Source: Acidimicrobiales bacterium (GTDB lineage: Bacteria > Actinomycetota > Acidimicrobiia > Acidimicrobiales > RAAP-2). Taken from it: DNA of 32,061 nt. The notes below the pieces were generated by a model. It searched no databases, was not told where the DNA came from, and saw only the letters and a program-made list of their open reading frames with translations. The position numbers and the translations under genes were made by a program. Below, in pieces: positions 1 through 7,968 of the stretch; within the stretch, counting starts at the first letter, position 1; each line of letters opens with the position of its first letter. The stretch lies in assembly GCA_015478655.1 (NCBI GenBank), contig JADMIJ010000049.1, positions 1 to 32,061 of the forward strand. Reading direction: 5' to 3'.

Positions 1-383
1 TCGGCCGGAACCGGTCGTAGGCCCCGGCGTGCTGGTCGAACAACCTCGAACGCTGCACGGCCAGAGGGCGCGCTGCCAAACGGTCGCGTTCGTCGCTGGC
101 ATCCACAGACGCCAGCCTGCCCCAGATCACCGGGTCAGCGGCGGTTATCGAACGTGGTCCAAATGGTCGCGACTCGACCCTCGGACGATCAGATGGTCAA
201 GCGCTGCCCGACAGACAGCCAGCGCTCGACGTATTGGTTGATGAACGCGATGGTCTGGTCGATCGCCTCGGGCAGCGAATCGTTCATGGCGTCTGCAGTG
301 AGGACGAGGCTCGTGGCGCCGCACAGCCTCGCCGGAGAAGAGTTGCAACATCGAGCTGGAATGCAAGTCAGACTGTTTGCCTC
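1..383. other. Upstream stretch with no confident gene
   Basis: No complete gene can be supported here. An open frame runs through 234-383 into the cyclase gene, but that stretch is arginine-rich and low-complexity and looks like read-through, not coding sequence. On the minus strand a protein-like tail ends at 189-191 and is listed separately. No clear Shine-Dalgarno sequence or promoter was found directly before the ATG at 384. Confidence 0.4.
189..341 (-). pseudogene. Possible C-terminal remnant of an unknown protein
   Basis: Read on the minus strand, this segment gives a natural-looking helical tail that includes LPEAIDQTIAFINQYVERW and ends at a TGA at 189-191. The composition, with alternating hydrophobic and charged residues, looks like real protein, unlike the arginine-rich frame on the plus strand. 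No start codon with a ribosome site and no recognisable domain is present, and the frame runs without a boundary into the opposite-strand cyclase gene. It may be the decayed end of a gene or chance. The family was not recognised. Confidence 0.2.
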
Positions 384-1718
384 ATGAGCCGTCCGGACAC
401 CAAGTACGTGGCCGTCGGGGATGCTGACGTTGCCTACCAGGTCCTCGGAGAGGCACCTTCCGACCTCCTCTTCTTCAACGGGCTTGGCAGCAACGTCGAA
501 ATGGCGTGGGAGGACCCCGACATTGCCGACTTCCTCAGACGGCTGGCGTCGTTACGCCGCTTGATCTTTCTCGACCGACGAGGCACAGGGGCATCTGACG
601 GTGTGCCGCGTAACGCCATACCAACATGGGAGGAGTGGACAGAAGACATCGAAAGCGTCCTCAACGCGGTCGGGTCCGAGCAGACATCAATTCTCGCCAC
701 GGTCGATGCTGGCCCCATCGCGATCCTCTATGCCGCTGCCCATCCCGAACGGGTCGATTCCCTGGTGCTGTGCAATACCAGTGCCCGCTATCTGGTCGCT
801 GACGACTATCCGATCGGTTTCACACCTGAGGCGCTCGATTTGGTCATCGAGTTCCTCCGGACCCACTGGGGCACGCCGGAGTTTCTCTCGCTTGCTGGTG
901 CAGCTGGCCCGGAAGACCCAGTCCGCCGCCATGCTCTTGCTCGCCTCTTCCGGTCGTCGGTCACCCCGAGAACCGCGGCCGCACAGTACGACTACCTGCT
1001 TCGGAACCTCGATGTTCGCCCGGTGCTCCCGCTCCTCCGGGCGCCCACGCTGGTCCTGAGCGCCGACAATCCAAGCTTCCTGCCCATGGCTCATGGGCGT
1101 TATGTGGCTGAGCACATTGAGGGATCCAAGTTCGTGGCGCTGCCGGGCCACGACATGTTGATCTTCAGCCAGCAGGAGATGATCTTCGACGAAGTGGCCG
1201 AGTTCTTGACCGGTACGAGACCGGTAACCGACATCGACCGAGTGCTGGTCTCTGTACTCTTCACCGATATCGTCGGATCGACCGAACATGCCGCCTCGCT
1301 TGGCGATCAACGGTGGCGGTCCTTGTTGGATCGCCACGATCAAATTGTCCGCGAACAGCTTCGGATCTTCCGAGGTCGGGAGGTCAACACGACGGGAGAT
1401 GGCTTCGTCGCTTCCTTCGATGGTCCGGCCCGAGCCATCCGTTGTGGCCAGGTGATCATCGACGCCACCCGAGCCCTCGGTATCGAGCTGCGCATGGGTC
1501 TCCACACCGGTGAATGCGAGGTAAGAGGCAACGATCTGGGCGGCCTCGCCGTTCACATCGCAGCTCGCGTCGGGTCTTTGGCTTCCCCGAGCGAAGTTCT
1601 TGTCTCGGGCACCGTCAAGGACCTCGTGGTTGGCTCGGGCATCGAGTTCAATGACCGAGGTGAGCACATGCTGAAGGGGGTGCCGGGGACCTGGAAGCTC
1701 TACGCAGTCTCCGGTTGA
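384..1718 (+). CDS. Alpha/beta-hydrolase fold fused to class III adenylate/guanylate cyclase
   Basis: A 444-residue two-domain signalling protein. Residues 1-280 have the alpha/beta-hydrolase fold (DRRGTGASDG loop near 64-73, LPGHD with His256). Residues 285-444 are a class III nucleotide cyclase, which makes cAMP or cGMP from ATP or GTP. Both metal aspartates are present (Asp295 in FTDIVGST, Asp339 in TTGDG). The substrate-specifying lysine position is Asn335, and the usual VNxAAR motif reads VHIAAR (His391, Arg395). The architecture matches Mycobacterium tuberculosis Rv1900c (LipJ). At the hydrolase nucleophile elbow the expected GxSxG reads ATVDAG, so Val107 replaces serine and hydrolysis is unlikely. 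The domain may instead bind a ligand that tunes the cyclase (inference). The start at 384 was chosen because homologous sequence begins there; the frame is open upstream. The protein has no membrane segment and should be cytoplasmic. Confidence 0.9.
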   Translation: MSRPDTKYVAVGDADVAYQVLGEAPSDLLFFNGLGSNVEMAWEDPDIADFLRRLASLRRLIFLDRRGTGASDGVPRNAIPTWEEWTEDIESVLNAVGSEQTSILATVDAGPIAILYAAAHPERVDSLVLCNTSARYLVADDYPIGFTPEALDLVIEFLRTHWGTPEFLSLAGAAGPEDPVRRHALARLFRSSVTPRTAAAQYDYLLRNLDVRPVLPLLRAPTLVLSADNPSFLPMAHGRYVAEHIEGSKFVALPGHDMLIFSQQEMIFDEVAEFLTGTRPVTDIDRVLVSVLFTDIVGSTEHAASLGDQRWRSLLDRHDQIVREQLRIFRGREVNTTGDGFVASFDGPARAIRCGQVIIDATRALGIELRMGLHTGECEVRGNDLGGLAVHIAARVGSLASPSEVLVSGTVKDLVVGSGIEFNDRGEHMLKGVPGTWKLYAVSG

Positions 1719-1737
1719 GCCGCAACTCCCAACAGGT

Positions 1738-1768
1738 TCGTCTCCGACTCAGTCACAGATTGAGACGA
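1738..1768 (+). terminator. Weak hairpin after the cyclase gene
   Basis: TCGTCTC (1738-1744) pairs with GAGACGA (1762-1768) across a 17-nt loop, 20 nt after the stop codon. There is no T-tract, so intrinsic termination would be weak. Confidence 0.25.
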
Positions 1769-1793
1769 CCGACGTAGCCCCGGGGAGTCGTCC

Positions 1794-1819
1794 CGTCTTT
1801 ATGGACCGTCTTTGTGGAC
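1794..1819 (+). repeat. Tandem 13-bp repeat, two copies
   Basis: CGTCTTTATGGAC at 1794-1806 is followed directly by CGTCTTTGTGGAC at 1807-1819, with one mismatch. It lies in a non-coding gap and no function is evident. Confidence 0.6.
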
Positions 1820-2034
1820 CCACAACTCCCACAAAATCTAAGGACAGACTGCCCCCTATCACCAGGTCGGCGGGACATCCTTCTGGCCCGCGCCGCGCCA
1901 GCTGTTTGCTCTCGCAAGCGCCAGACCCCGCTCATTTGCGAATCGCGTTGAACCACGCCAGAGTCGAGGAAGCGCACCGCTTCGTCCGATCGCGAATCGC
2001 CGCTTCGACGTGGGTGTCGGTGACGGACGACATG

Positions 2035-2880
2035 CTACGGCCTGCGCGCTGTCACCTTCAGCGCGGAACCGGGAAGCCGCCAGGCGTCACCGTCGCGGTA
2101 GGGCTCGATGGCGCCCAGGACCGAGTCGACCGCTACCTGTCGGATGTTCGCATCGGCCGCATCGAATGCCTCGCCCAGCGGGCCGACCTCGAGCAAGGTG
2201 CACACGTCATCGTCTGCGGTGGCAGCAAGGATGATGCGCGAATCGGTGACGATGTCCACGGTGACGTCGACGAACCCGGCTTCATGGAGAAGCGAGGCGA
2301 CACGTCCGTCTTCTGCGAGAGAGAACGGGCCTGGCTCGCTCGGACCGGGAATCGTCAGATCCGCCTCGAGCACCTGGGCCGCGGCGAGCGTGGGAACGAA
2401 CATCCACGGATTGTCGGTCAGCGGGCCCCACACCACGGACGCAAAGCGCCCTCCGGGCCGCAGCGCACGATGGATGTTCGCAAACGCCGCCGTGGGATCG
2501 GCGAAGAACATGACCCCGAACCTCGAATAGGCGGCGTCGAAGTGTTCGCCGAGGTCGCCGGTCTGGGCATCAACGGCAACGAAGCTGGCGTTGCTCACCC
2601 CGGCACTGGCGGCCCGGCGAGTCGCAGCCGCGACCATGGCTGGAGAGATGTCGACGCCGACCACGCGCCCGTCGGGCATGACACGCGCCGCCAGCTCGAT
2701 CGCAGTCGTTCCCGGTCCGCACCCGAGTTCGAGGACGACCTCCCCGCGTTCGACATGCAGCGCGTCCATGGCCGGAATTCCGTAGCCGTCGGAGAAGGCG
2801 CTGAGCGCATCGGCCCGTCGCTCCCAGGCGGCAGCGCGACGATCCCAGAAGTCGCGCTCGTCGCGGTCGCTCACCGACAC
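2035..2880 (-). CDS. Class I SAM-dependent methyltransferase
   Basis: A 281-residue methyltransferase of the Methyltransf_11/25 type. It transfers a methyl group from S-adenosylmethionine; the acceptor is unknown. Motif I (VLELGCGPGTT, about residues 49-59) forms the SAM loop, and VVGVDISPAM supplies the acidic residue for the ribose. Further motifs are the SRFGVMFFADP segment and LRPGGRFASVVW. The C-terminal third is a variable lid. The start used is GTG at 2880; a second GTG at 2874 is an alternative and fits a leaderless start, since TAGCTT lies 6 nt before it. The gene follows the MDMPI-like gene by 44 nt on the same strand and may be the last gene of the amidohydrolase operon. Confidence 0.85.
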   Translation of the reverse strand: MSVSDRDERDFWDRRAAAWERRADALSAFSDGYGIPAMDALHVERGEVVLELGCGPGTTAIELAARVMPDGRVVGVDISPAMVAAATRRAASAGVSNASFVAVDAQTGDLGEHFDAAYSRFGVMFFADPTAAFANIHRALRPGGRFASVVWGPLTDNPWMFVPTLAAAQVLEADLTIPGPSEPGPFSLAEDGRVASLLHEAGFVDVTVDIVTDSRIILAATADDDVCTLLEVGPLGEAFDAADANIRQVAVDSVLGAIEPYRDGDAWRLPGSALKVTARRP

Positions 2881-2924
2881 AAGCTAGCAACCGCATCGAT
2901 CAGCTGAGGCAGGGGAGCAGGCTG

Positions 2925-3665
2925 TCAATCCTCGCTCTGATGGGTGACCGGACCGTACTCGGAGAGAATGTCGAGGTAAGGAGCAGGATCGCCCTCCCAT
3001 TCGAGCCCGAGGATCTGATCCCGGGTCCTTCTTCCCGCCATCACACGGACGAGCTCGTGCCGATCGGCATGCACAGTGGCTCCGATCTCTCCGTCCCCGA
3101 GTCGGCGCTCCTTGCCGTCATAGGCCAGGACGAGGGACGGCGCGCCACATTGACGGATCCGGTTCTCGAGGCTGAACGAGTAGCCGGCCAAGGCCAGCGA
3201 CAACGCCGGGCTCGCCGGTGCCCGGCCGAGGGGAAGCGCGGCACGGACGTCGGTCTCGTGCACGACGAGATCATTGATGAGTACGTACCCGACAAAGGGC
3301 GGAAGGGATGGGGGAATGGCCACCTCGCCCCGCATCATGGGCGCCACCACCCCGGTGACATGGTTCCATTCATCCGTCAACTCCTGAACCGGGCGGCTCC
3401 GTCGTTCGTCTACCTGGCGAGCGGTCATCGTGTCTCGGGTTCGCTGGACTTCGGGATCGTGCCACTGATCGAGGAGGTTCATGCCCAGATCGCCCAAATT
3501 CCCCTGAGCGACATCGACGACGACACCCACGTGGTGGGCGACGACGTCCCGGACGGACCACCCCGGGCAGGCGGCAACGGGTGTCCCGACGTCGGTGGCC
3601 GGGTCCCTGATCACGGCGATCAGCCTGTGCTGGACCTCGACGTACGCGTCAGCACTGTCGACCAC
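2925..3665 (-). CDS. Mycothiol-dependent maleylpyruvate isomerase-like (MDMPI/DinB) protein
   Basis: A 246-residue member of the actinobacterial TIGR03083/MDMPI N-terminal family, with a DinB-like four-helix fold. Diagnostic segments are CPGWSVRDVVAHHVG near residues 34-48 and LINDLVVHETDVRAAL near 135-150, which carry the histidines and acidic residue that bind a divalent metal in the family. Known members isomerise maleylpyruvate or act in mycothiol-dependent thiol chemistry, but most are of unknown function. The chosen start is GTG at 3665, 11 nt after the amidohydrolase stop, because the longer frame upstream is arginine-rich antisense of that gene. The tight spacing suggests translational coupling with the amidohydrolase. 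The true substrate is not deducible. Confidence 0.8.
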   Translation of the reverse strand: MVDSADAYVEVQHRLIAVIRDPATDVGTPVAACPGWSVRDVVAHHVGVVVDVAQGNLGDLGMNLLDQWHDPEVQRTRDTMTARQVDERRSRPVQELTDEWNHVTGVVAPMMRGEVAIPPSLPPFVGYVLINDLVVHETDVRAALPLGRAPASPALSLALAGYSFSLENRIRQCGAPSLVLAYDGKERRLGDGEIGATVHADRHELVRVMAGRRTRDQILGLEWEGDPAPYLDILSEYGPVTHQSED

Positions 3666-3676
3666 GAGGACTCGGC

Positions 3677-4879
3677 TCAGGCGGCGGTTTCGAAGCCCAT
3701 GAGCCGGTTCAGGTTGCCACCCATGACTTTGGCCACATCGGCGTGGGAGAGCGCCTGCAGCTCGTCGACGAAGCTGAGCGGATCGGCCATCCCCTCCGGG
3801 TGCGGGTAGTCCGAACCGAACAGCACGCGGTCGACACCCAGGAGCTCGATCAGGCCCATCGGGTCCTCCTCGTGAAAGGGATGCACGTAGATGTTCCGCT
3901 TGAACACCTCCACCGGGTCCTCGTCGAAGGACTTCGGAGCGGAGGCGTAGGCGTGCTCCATGTCTCGGAGGATCGGGCGCACCCAGTTGCTGCCGTTCTC
4001 CACCGGGGCGAATCGCAGCTCGGGGAACCGGCTGCACAACCCGTGGCCGATGAGGGAGGCCACCGTGTCGATGATGGGCCGGCCCTGGTGGCCGATGATG
4101 GCCATGAACCCGGATCCGCCTTTGAACGGCGTCATCTCACCCCGGGTGACCCCTTCCCACTCATTCATGTACCGCTGATAGCCGCTGTCCGAGGCGTGCA
4201 TGCCCACCGGGATCCCGGCTTCGACCACCAGCTTCCAGAAGGGGTCGAACTCGGGCAGAGCCATCGAGCGAGGTCCCCGCAGCCCGGGTACGGGAGCAGG
4301 GCGGATGAGGACGATTTTCGCCCCCCGCTCGAGGACCCACTCGAGCTCATCGACGGCCTGTTCCACGATTCCGAGGTGGATCACGGGCGTCGGAAAGATG
4401 CGCGACTCGTAGTTGAACGTCCAGTGCTCGTGCATCCATTGGTTGAGGGCATGCACGACGGCGTGGGTGGCCATGGGGTCGTCGCGCAGCCGCTCCTCGA
4501 GAAGGCTGGCCAGGGTGGGCCACATGAGAGCCCGATCGATGCCCAACTCGTCCATCAGTTGGAGACGGGGCTCGGGCGCGCTGAATCCCGGAAGGGAGCG
4601 GATGGGCTTGCCCATGATCTCCCGGCGCGACTTGCCCTCGGGATTGCCGCTCTTGAAGTACTCCTCCTGGGCCCCCGGAGCCGCCACCACTTCGAACGTG
4701 GGATTGGGGATGTAGTTGCTGATGAGGCCGTTCACCGCGATCTTGGTGCGCCCGTCGACCTCGACGTACTTGATGAGGCCGGCATACTCCGGTGGAAGGT
4801 ACTTGGTGAAGGCGTCGGTGGTCTCGTACATGTGGTTGTCAGCATCGAAGACCGGGAAATCCAACGTTCGCGGAGACAT
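3677..4879 (-). CDS. Metal-dependent amidohydrolase (Amidohydro_2 family)
   Basis: A 400-residue TIM-barrel hydrolase or decarboxylase of the Amidohydro_2 superfamily, which includes ACMSD and gamma-resorcylate decarboxylase. The N-terminal metal motif is DADNHMYE (Asp12, His16, Glu19). Further barrel ligands are seen in VGMHASDSG, IGHQG and the C-terminal FGSDYPHPEG, whose aspartate is usually the catalytic base. This subfamily is common in actinobacterial catabolic islands with P450s and ferredoxins and acts on unknown substrates. ATG at 4879 is preceded by AGAAAGG at good spacing. It leads the MDMPI-like gene on the minus strand and is divergent from the ferredoxin at 5088, sharing a 208-bp promoter region. 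Hydrolysis or non-oxidative decarboxylation of a ring carboxylate are both possible. Confidence 0.88.
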   Translation of the reverse strand: MSPRTLDFPVFDADNHMYETTDAFTKYLPPEYAGLIKYVEVDGRTKIAVNGLISNYIPNPTFEVVAAPGAQEEYFKSGNPEGKSRREIMGKPIRSLPGFSAPEPRLQLMDELGIDRALMWPTLASLLEERLRDDPMATHAVVHALNQWMHEHWTFNYESRIFPTPVIHLGIVEQAVDELEWVLERGAKIVLIRPAPVPGLRGPRSMALPEFDPFWKLVVEAGIPVGMHASDSGYQRYMNEWEGVTRGEMTPFKGGSGFMAIIGHQGRPIIDTVASLIGHGLCSRFPELRFAPVENGSNWVRPILRDMEHAYASAPKSFDEDPVEVFKRNIYVHPFHEEDPMGLIELLGVDRVLFGSDYPHPEGMADPLSFVDELQALSHADVAKVMGGNLNRLMGFETAA

Positions 4880-5072
4880 GGCTGTCGCCTTTCTCTGGTT
4901 CGCTGCATCCGCCGGTTCCGAACAGCCCGAGATTGGCGGCGGTGCAACTGCGTACCTTCCAGTACCTCACCGGAACCTGTCTTGCCATGTTACCAGCGGG
5001 GCAGGGTCAGCGGAAATGGCATTTTCGGTACGTGGCCGCTGGCCTGGGAGGTGGCCTCCAGGTTGGACTCTC

Positions 5073-5080
5073 GGTACACT
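5073..5080 (+). promoter_or_regulatory. Candidate -10 element of a leaderless ferredoxin start
   Basis: GGTACACT ends 7 nt before the ATG at 5088 and no Shine-Dalgarno sequence lies between them. This spacing would place transcription start at or next to the ATG, as in leaderless actinobacterial mRNAs. No convincing -35 was seen. Confidence 0.35.
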
Positions 5081-5087
5081 CCCGCCC

Positions 5088-5279
5088 ATGCGGGTGATCG
5101 TCGACCGGGGCCGTTGCGAATCGAATGCCCTGTGTATGGCGGCTGCCCCCGAGGTCTTCGAAGTGCGTGACGACGACCTCCTGTACGTGCTCCAGGAGGA
5201 GCCCGACGAGGGGCTCAGATCGAAGGTGGAGCAGGCCGTACGGTCGTGCCCGAAGGTGGCATTGAGCATCGTCGACTGA
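5088..5279 (+). CDS. Small [3Fe-4S] ferredoxin
   Basis: A 63-residue one-cluster ferredoxin that carries single electrons to monooxygenases, most often P450s. The cluster cysteines are Cys10 and Cys16 (CESNALC) and Cys53 (SCPKVAL). The second position of the usual CxxCxxC is Asn13, which indicates a 3Fe-4S or non-standard cluster, as in actinobacterial P450 ferredoxins. The ATG at 5088 was chosen because the family starts MRVxVD; the longer upstream frame is not protein-like. It is divergent from the amidohydrolase and about 22 kb from the window's P450, so the partner may be that P450, the Rieske oxygenase or an enzyme outside the window. No ferredoxin reductase is present. Confidence 0.9.
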   Translation: MRVIVDRGRCESNALCMAAAPEVFEVRDDDLLYVLQEEPDEGLRSKVEQAVRSCPKVALSIVD

Positions 5280-5392
5280 CGGGGCGCCCACGTGGGGCGG
5301 TTGACGGTTGGGGTCCGGCCCGGTCGAAGGGTGCGGTGCCCGGCCGCCGCCGGGCCCTTCGCCTCCCCCACGGGGGGATTGATTCGAAACGA

Positions 5393-5400
5393 GGTATACC
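5393..5400 (+). promoter_or_regulatory. Candidate -10 element before the crotonase run
   Basis: GGTATACC lies 45 nt before the ATG at 5446, in the gap that opens the long plus-strand run. It shares the GGTA start with sites at 5073, 16146 and 20048. No clear -35 was identified. Confidence 0.25.
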
Positions 5401-5445
5401 GTGGCGCTGCACCGGCTCCGGTGACGACGAGGAGGAGGTCCGGAC

Positions 5446-6363
5446 ATGGCCGACTACAAATACGTGACATACGAGGAACTCGAGGGCGGTGAGGTCGTCC
5501 GCATCCTGCTCAACCGACCTGAGACCCGCAACGCCCAAAATCGTGGACTGCTCGTCGATCTCGACGACGCCATGGGCCGGGCCGAAGAGGACGACAAGGT
5601 GCGGGTGGTCATCCTCGGCGGAGTGGGACCACTGTTCTCCTCCGGACACGACATGGGGTCCAAGGAGGCCAGGGCCGAACGCGATCCCGGACCGAACCAA
5701 CACCGCACTTCTACCATCAATGGCGCCACCCGCAAGGGGGCCGAGGCCCGCATGCTCCAGGAATGGCACTACTACTTCCAGAACACCCTGAGGTGGCGGA
5801 ATCTGCGAAAGATCACCGTGGCTCAGGTGCAGGGGTCGGTGTACTCGGCCGGCCTCATGCTCATGTGGGCCTGCGATCTCATCGTGGCCGCTGATGACGT
5901 GTACTTCGCCGATGTCGTAGGCACCCGGCTCGGGATGTGCGGCATGGAGTACTTCGGCCACCCGTGGGAGTTCGGGCCCCGTCGGACCAAGGAGATGATG
6001 CTGACCGGCGACGCCATCGACGTGCACGAGGCCCACCGGCTGGGCATGGTGAGCAAGGTGTTCCCGACGAACGAGCTGTCGGAGCGGACGTTGGACTATG
6101 CCCGTCGCATCGCCCAGGTCCCCACCATGACCGCGTTGATGATCAAGGAGTCTGTGAACCAGACGGTGGACAACATGGGCTTCTACAACTCGTTGCAAGC
6201 CTGCTTCACCCTCCATCAGCTGAACCACTCCCACTGGGCTGAGATCCACGAGAGCAAGTACCCGGTGGCCGAGCCCGACGACGGGATCCCCAATTGGAAG
6301 GACGCGCCACCGGTCCGGTTGGCCGTGCCCGATGCGGTGGAGGGGCCCGTCCCGAGCCGGTGA
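5446..6363 (+). CDS. Crotonase-superfamily protein (enoyl-CoA hydratase-like), copy 1
   Basis: A 305-residue crotonase-fold enzyme that should bind an acyl-CoA. The two oxyanion-hole segments are recognisable (LFSSGHDMG and QGSVYSAG), but the two glutamates that hydrate enoyl-CoA in rat crotonase (Glu144, Glu164) align with Met138 and Val158. A classical hydratase reaction is therefore unlikely; isomerase, ring-opening or thioester hydrolase chemistry is possible. The N-terminal NRPETRNAQNRGLL is typical of an actinobacterial subfamily annotated as enoyl-CoA hydratase. It also has an insertion (about residues 75-100) and a long C-terminal tail, so it exceeds the usual 260 residues. A strong AGGAGG site precedes the ATG. 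It is the first gene of the run and overlaps the following synthetase by GTGA. Confidence 0.9.
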   Translation: MADYKYVTYEELEGGEVVRILLNRPETRNAQNRGLLVDLDDAMGRAEEDDKVRVVILGGVGPLFSSGHDMGSKEARAERDPGPNQHRTSTINGATRKGAEARMLQEWHYYFQNTLRWRNLRKITVAQVQGSVYSAGLMLMWACDLIVAADDVYFADVVGTRLGMCGMEYFGHPWEFGPRRTKEMMLTGDAIDVHEAHRLGMVSKVFPTNELSERTLDYARRIAQVPTMTALMIKESVNQTVDNMGFYNSLQACFTLHQLNHSHWAEIHESKYPVAEPDDGIPNWKDAPPVRLAVPDAVEGPVPSR

Positions 6364-7910
6364 TCCTCCGATCGACCTACCGCCAGGCTGAGGCCACGCG
6401 GTATTTGCGCCCGAACGGCGCATGGGATGTCCCGACGCTCGACCACTTGTTGTCGTCGCACCGGCCCGCAACTGGTCTGGCCGTCGTCGACGGCGTCGTC
6501 CGACTCGATGCCGCCACCTTGGAGCGGGTGGTTGCCGGGCTGTCCGGTGGACTCCGGTCGATCGGGGTTCGGAAAGGTGGCGTCGTCGCCTTCCAATTGC
6601 CCAACTGGTGGGAGGCCATCGCATTGTTCCGCGCCTGTTGGAGGCTCGGTGCTGTGGCCGCTCCCATCCACCACCAGGTGGGGCCGGCCGAGGTGGGCCG
6701 GATGATCGCATCGTTGCAGCCGACGGCGTCGTTCGCCGCCGCGGGCATGCCCTTGGCGGAGCACCAGGGGACGATCGGTGTACGCAGTGGGGATCCGCAC
6801 TTCGACACCCTCCTGTCGGGTCGGCCGGTGGCGGTGGGGATCGGGCGCGGCGCAGATGTGGCGGTGGTGCTGTTCACGTCGGGCTCGACCGGTCATCCCA
6901 AGGCGGTGCTGCACACCAATCGCGGCCTGGCCTACAAGGCCCGCTCGATGGTGGGTGCCCATGGGCTGACGAGCACCGACGTCGCCCTCATGCCGTCGCC
7001 GTTGGCCCACGTCTCGGGCCTGCTGAACTCGGTGCTCGTCCCGGGGGCAGCGGCCATGAAGGTGGTGTTGATGGAGAAATGGGATGCCGAGCTCGGGGTG
7101 CGATTGGCCGGCGAGCACTCCGTCTCGTTCATGATCGGACCCCCGACGCTCTTCCTCGGAATGATGGACGTCCCCGACCTGTCGGCCCGGGCGAAGACCC
7201 TGCGGGTGGTCTCGTGCGGCGGGATGGGGGTGACCCCCGAATTCATCGACGCTGCCCGCCAGGGCCTGGGTGCCACTGTCAAGCGCACCTACGGATCGAC
7301 TGAAGCACCGACGGTGACCACCTGCACGGCCGCCGACGGGCCCGACCGTGCCCGCGACACCGACGGGCATTCGGTGGGCGATTGCGTCATCCGCATCGTG
7401 GACCCGGTGAGCGGTCGGACCGTTCCGCAGGGAGCGCGCGGCGAGGTCCTCTTGCGGGGCCCCGAGCTCTTCGTGGGCTATGGCGAGGAGGCCCAGACCC
7501 GCGAAGCCGTGCGCCGCGGGTGGTTCGCCACCGGTGACCTGGGGACCCTCGACGCCGATGGTTGGCTGACCATCGTCGGCCGGTGCAAGGACGTGATCAT
7601 CAGGGCGGGGGAGAACATCGCATCGGCCGAGGTGGAACGACTTCTCGAGCTGCACCCGGGTGTCCGTCAGGCTGTGGTCGTCGGATGCCCGGACGATCGG
7701 CTCGGGGAGCGCGTGGCCGCCTTTGTGGTCGGGGACGGTGCCCTCGACGTGGAGGAATGCCGGCAATGGTTCTCGGCCCAGGGTGTGGCCCGGTTCAAGA
7801 CCCCGGAGCTGGTCGTCAACCTCGACCAGTTCCCCCTCTTGGCCATGGGGAAGCCGGACCGGACTGCGCTGCAGGCCCAGGCCGCCCGTCTGGCCGGGGT
7901 CGGGAACTGA
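6360..7910 (+). CDS. Acyl-CoA synthetase (AMP-forming), copy 1
   Basis: A 516-residue ANL-superfamily ligase that activates a carboxylic acid with ATP to the acyl-AMP and then the CoA thioester. Motifs in order are the P-loop FTSGSTGHPKAV (about 171-182), YGSTEAP (about 310), TGDLGTLDADGW (about 390) with GRCKDVIIRAGENI, and the catalytic lysine in MGKPDR near 498. The N-terminus (YRQAEATRYLRPNGAWD) resembles ligases for cyclohexanecarboxylate-type or branched alicyclic acids more than fatty-acid ligases; that is a resemblance only. The start is GTG at 6360, whose last two bases belong to the crotonase TGA, so translation is probably coupled. The next gene follows 58 nt later, after a tandem repeat. 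Confidence 0.92.
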   Translation: MILRSTYRQAEATRYLRPNGAWDVPTLDHLLSSHRPATGLAVVDGVVRLDAATLERVVAGLSGGLRSIGVRKGGVVAFQLPNWWEAIALFRACWRLGAVAAPIHHQVGPAEVGRMIASLQPTASFAAAGMPLAEHQGTIGVRSGDPHFDTLLSGRPVAVGIGRGADVAVVLFTSGSTGHPKAVLHTNRGLAYKARSMVGAHGLTSTDVALMPSPLAHVSGLLNSVLVPGAAAMKVVLMEKWDAELGVRLAGEHSVSFMIGPPTLFLGMMDVPDLSARAKTLRVVSCGGMGVTPEFIDAARQGLGATVKRTYGSTEAPTVTTCTAADGPDRARDTDGHSVGDCVIRIVDPVSGRTVPQGARGEVLLRGPELFVGYGEEAQTREAVRRGWFATGDLGTLDADGWLTIVGRCKDVIIRAGENIASAEVERLLELHPGVRQAVVVGCPDDRLGERVAAFVVGDGALDVEECRQWFSAQGVARFKTPELVVNLDQFPLLAMGKPDRTALQAQAARLAGVGN

Positions 7911-7912
7911 AG

Positions 7913-7957
7913 GTGGGGCGACGACCGGTGGGACGACCGACCGTGGGACGACGAGAA
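7913..7957 (+). repeat. Three tandem copies of a 15-bp repeat
   Basis: Copies begin at 7913, 7928 and 7943, exactly 15 bp apart, on the pattern GTGGGRCGACSRMS. They fill most of the 58-nt gap between the synthetase stop and the HMGCS-like start, ending just before the purine-rich ribosome site. The origin may be local slippage; a regulatory role is possible but unproven. Confidence 0.7.
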
Positions 7958-7968
7958 AGAGAGCACTG

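Larger units (their letters stand above)
1719..2034. other. Intergenic region between convergent genes
   Basis: This gap separates the cyclase from the convergent methyltransferase. It holds a weak hairpin (1738-1768) and a tandem 13-bp repeat (1794-1819). A minus-strand frame carries FCGSCGSTKTVHKDG, which faintly recalls a zinc ribbon, but only one Cys pair is present. No gene is supported. Confidence 0.5.

Noticed and set aside
1753-1860. Possible zinc-ribbon or transposase remnant (FCGSCGST, minus strand)
   Set aside because: Only one Cys pair, no further transposase sequence and no inverted repeats nearby.
7913-7957. CRISPR-like array
   Set aside because: Repeats are contiguous 15-mers with no spacers and no Cas genes nearby.
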